A DNA stretch of 5,085 bases. Source: UBA9547 sp043769845 (GTDB lineage Bacteria; Bacteroidota; Bacteroidia; Cytophagales; UBA9547). The notes under the pieces were generated by a model. That model was not told the origin of the DNA. It saw only the letters and a list, made by a program, of their open reading frames with translations, and did no database searches. Where the stretch lies: assembly GCA_043769845.1 (NCBI GenBank), contig JAYVIX010000377.1, forward strand, positions 1-5,085. The letters run 5' to 3'. A program made the translations under genes and the position numbers. This document shows positions 4,945 through 5,085 of the stretch, in pieces (position 1 is the stretch's first letter; every line of letters begins with the position of its first letter).

Positions 4945-5059
4945 CCCTCTCCTGAAGGAGAGGGGTAATACTCAAAGCTGTGTTTAATTGTATTTTAAAA
5001 ATTGGTTTGTTTAGTTTTAAATCTTGTCTTTTTCACAATCGACTCCCTCTCCTTCAGGA
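4945..5059. repeat. GC-rich palindrome pair upstream of asd (REP-like)
   Basis: CCCTCTCC (4945-4952) pairs with GGAGAGGG (4957-4964) around a TGAA loop. A second, partial copy lies at 5045-5059 (CCCTCTCCTTCAGGA), which is the exact reverse complement of 4950-4964. The two copies thus face each other across an 80-base AT-rich spacer. Palindromes of this CCCTCTCC/GGAGAGGG type are, from memory, common dispersed repeats in flavobacterial genomes. The GC-rich units stand out sharply from the AT-rich surroundings. The first copy would form a hairpin about 30 bases before the asd start if the leader is long enough. Confidence 0.65.
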
Positions 5060-5077
5060 TCCCGATAGCTACCGGGA
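5060..5077. repeat. Near-perfect palindrome TCCCGATAGCTAcCGGGA at the window edge
   Basis: The 18-base unit is self-complementary except for one A/C pair (5065 and 5072). It directly follows the partial CCCTCTCCTTCAGGA unit with no gap, so the two form a compound repeat that continues with GGCCAGGT to the window end. The same CCCGATAGCTATCGGG word is, from memory, frequent in intergenic DNA of Bacteroidota. Its full extent lies outside the window. Confidence 0.55.
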
Positions 5078-5085
5078 GGCCAGGT

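Overview
The window looks like chromosomal DNA from a member of the Bacteroidota, most likely Flavobacteriia (Flavobacterium-like). The reasons are an AT-rich sequence, starts without Shine-Dalgarno motifs, promoter-like TAnnTTTG elements, a decayed type IX secretion (T9SS) sorting domain, a bacilliredoxin next to SUF genes, and long imperfect inverted repeats in gene gaps. Genus and species cannot be fixed from the sequence alone.

Layout. Positions 1-1606 (+ strand) hold the end of a SUF iron-sulfur cluster assembly operon: the last 72 codons of sufS, then sufE, a DUF59/MIP18-family (SufT-like) gene, and a BrxA/BrxB-family bacilliredoxin. SufS and SufE form the sulfur-donating pair, the DUF59 protein is an assembly or targeting factor, and the bacilliredoxin plausibly links the cluster to low-molecular-weight thiol chemistry. 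Two gaps in this cluster (220-307 and 1053-1189) each contain an imperfect inverted repeat whose arms lie against the flanking stop and start codons. A strong hairpin at 1617-1670 closes the block.

Positions 1699-2898 (- strand) hold a cold-shock-domain protein with its own terminator and promoter-like sequence. Upstream of it on the same strand is a HTH/S24 (LexA/CI-like) regulator with candidate TGTC/GACA operator half-sites in front of its start. Positions 2946-3380 (- strand) hold a broken gene remnant: the C-terminal part of a secreted T9SS protein, with three apparent single-base losses, all in homopolymer runs.

Positions 3462-3851 (+ strand) encode a small VOC metalloenzyme-fold protein close to E. 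coli YaeR. It converges through a shared hairpin terminator on asd (3922-4914, - strand), aspartate-semialdehyde dehydrogenase of the lysine/threonine/methionine and diaminopimelate pathway. Upstream of asd, 4945-5077 carries GC-rich palindromes resembling a dispersed repeat that runs to the window edge.

Most of the window is ordinary core genome. I see no convincing new multi-gene system. The most unusual signals are the gap-spanning inverted repeats in the suf cluster, the decayed T9SS gene, the palindrome pair upstream of asd and the possible autoregulatory site of the S24 regulator.
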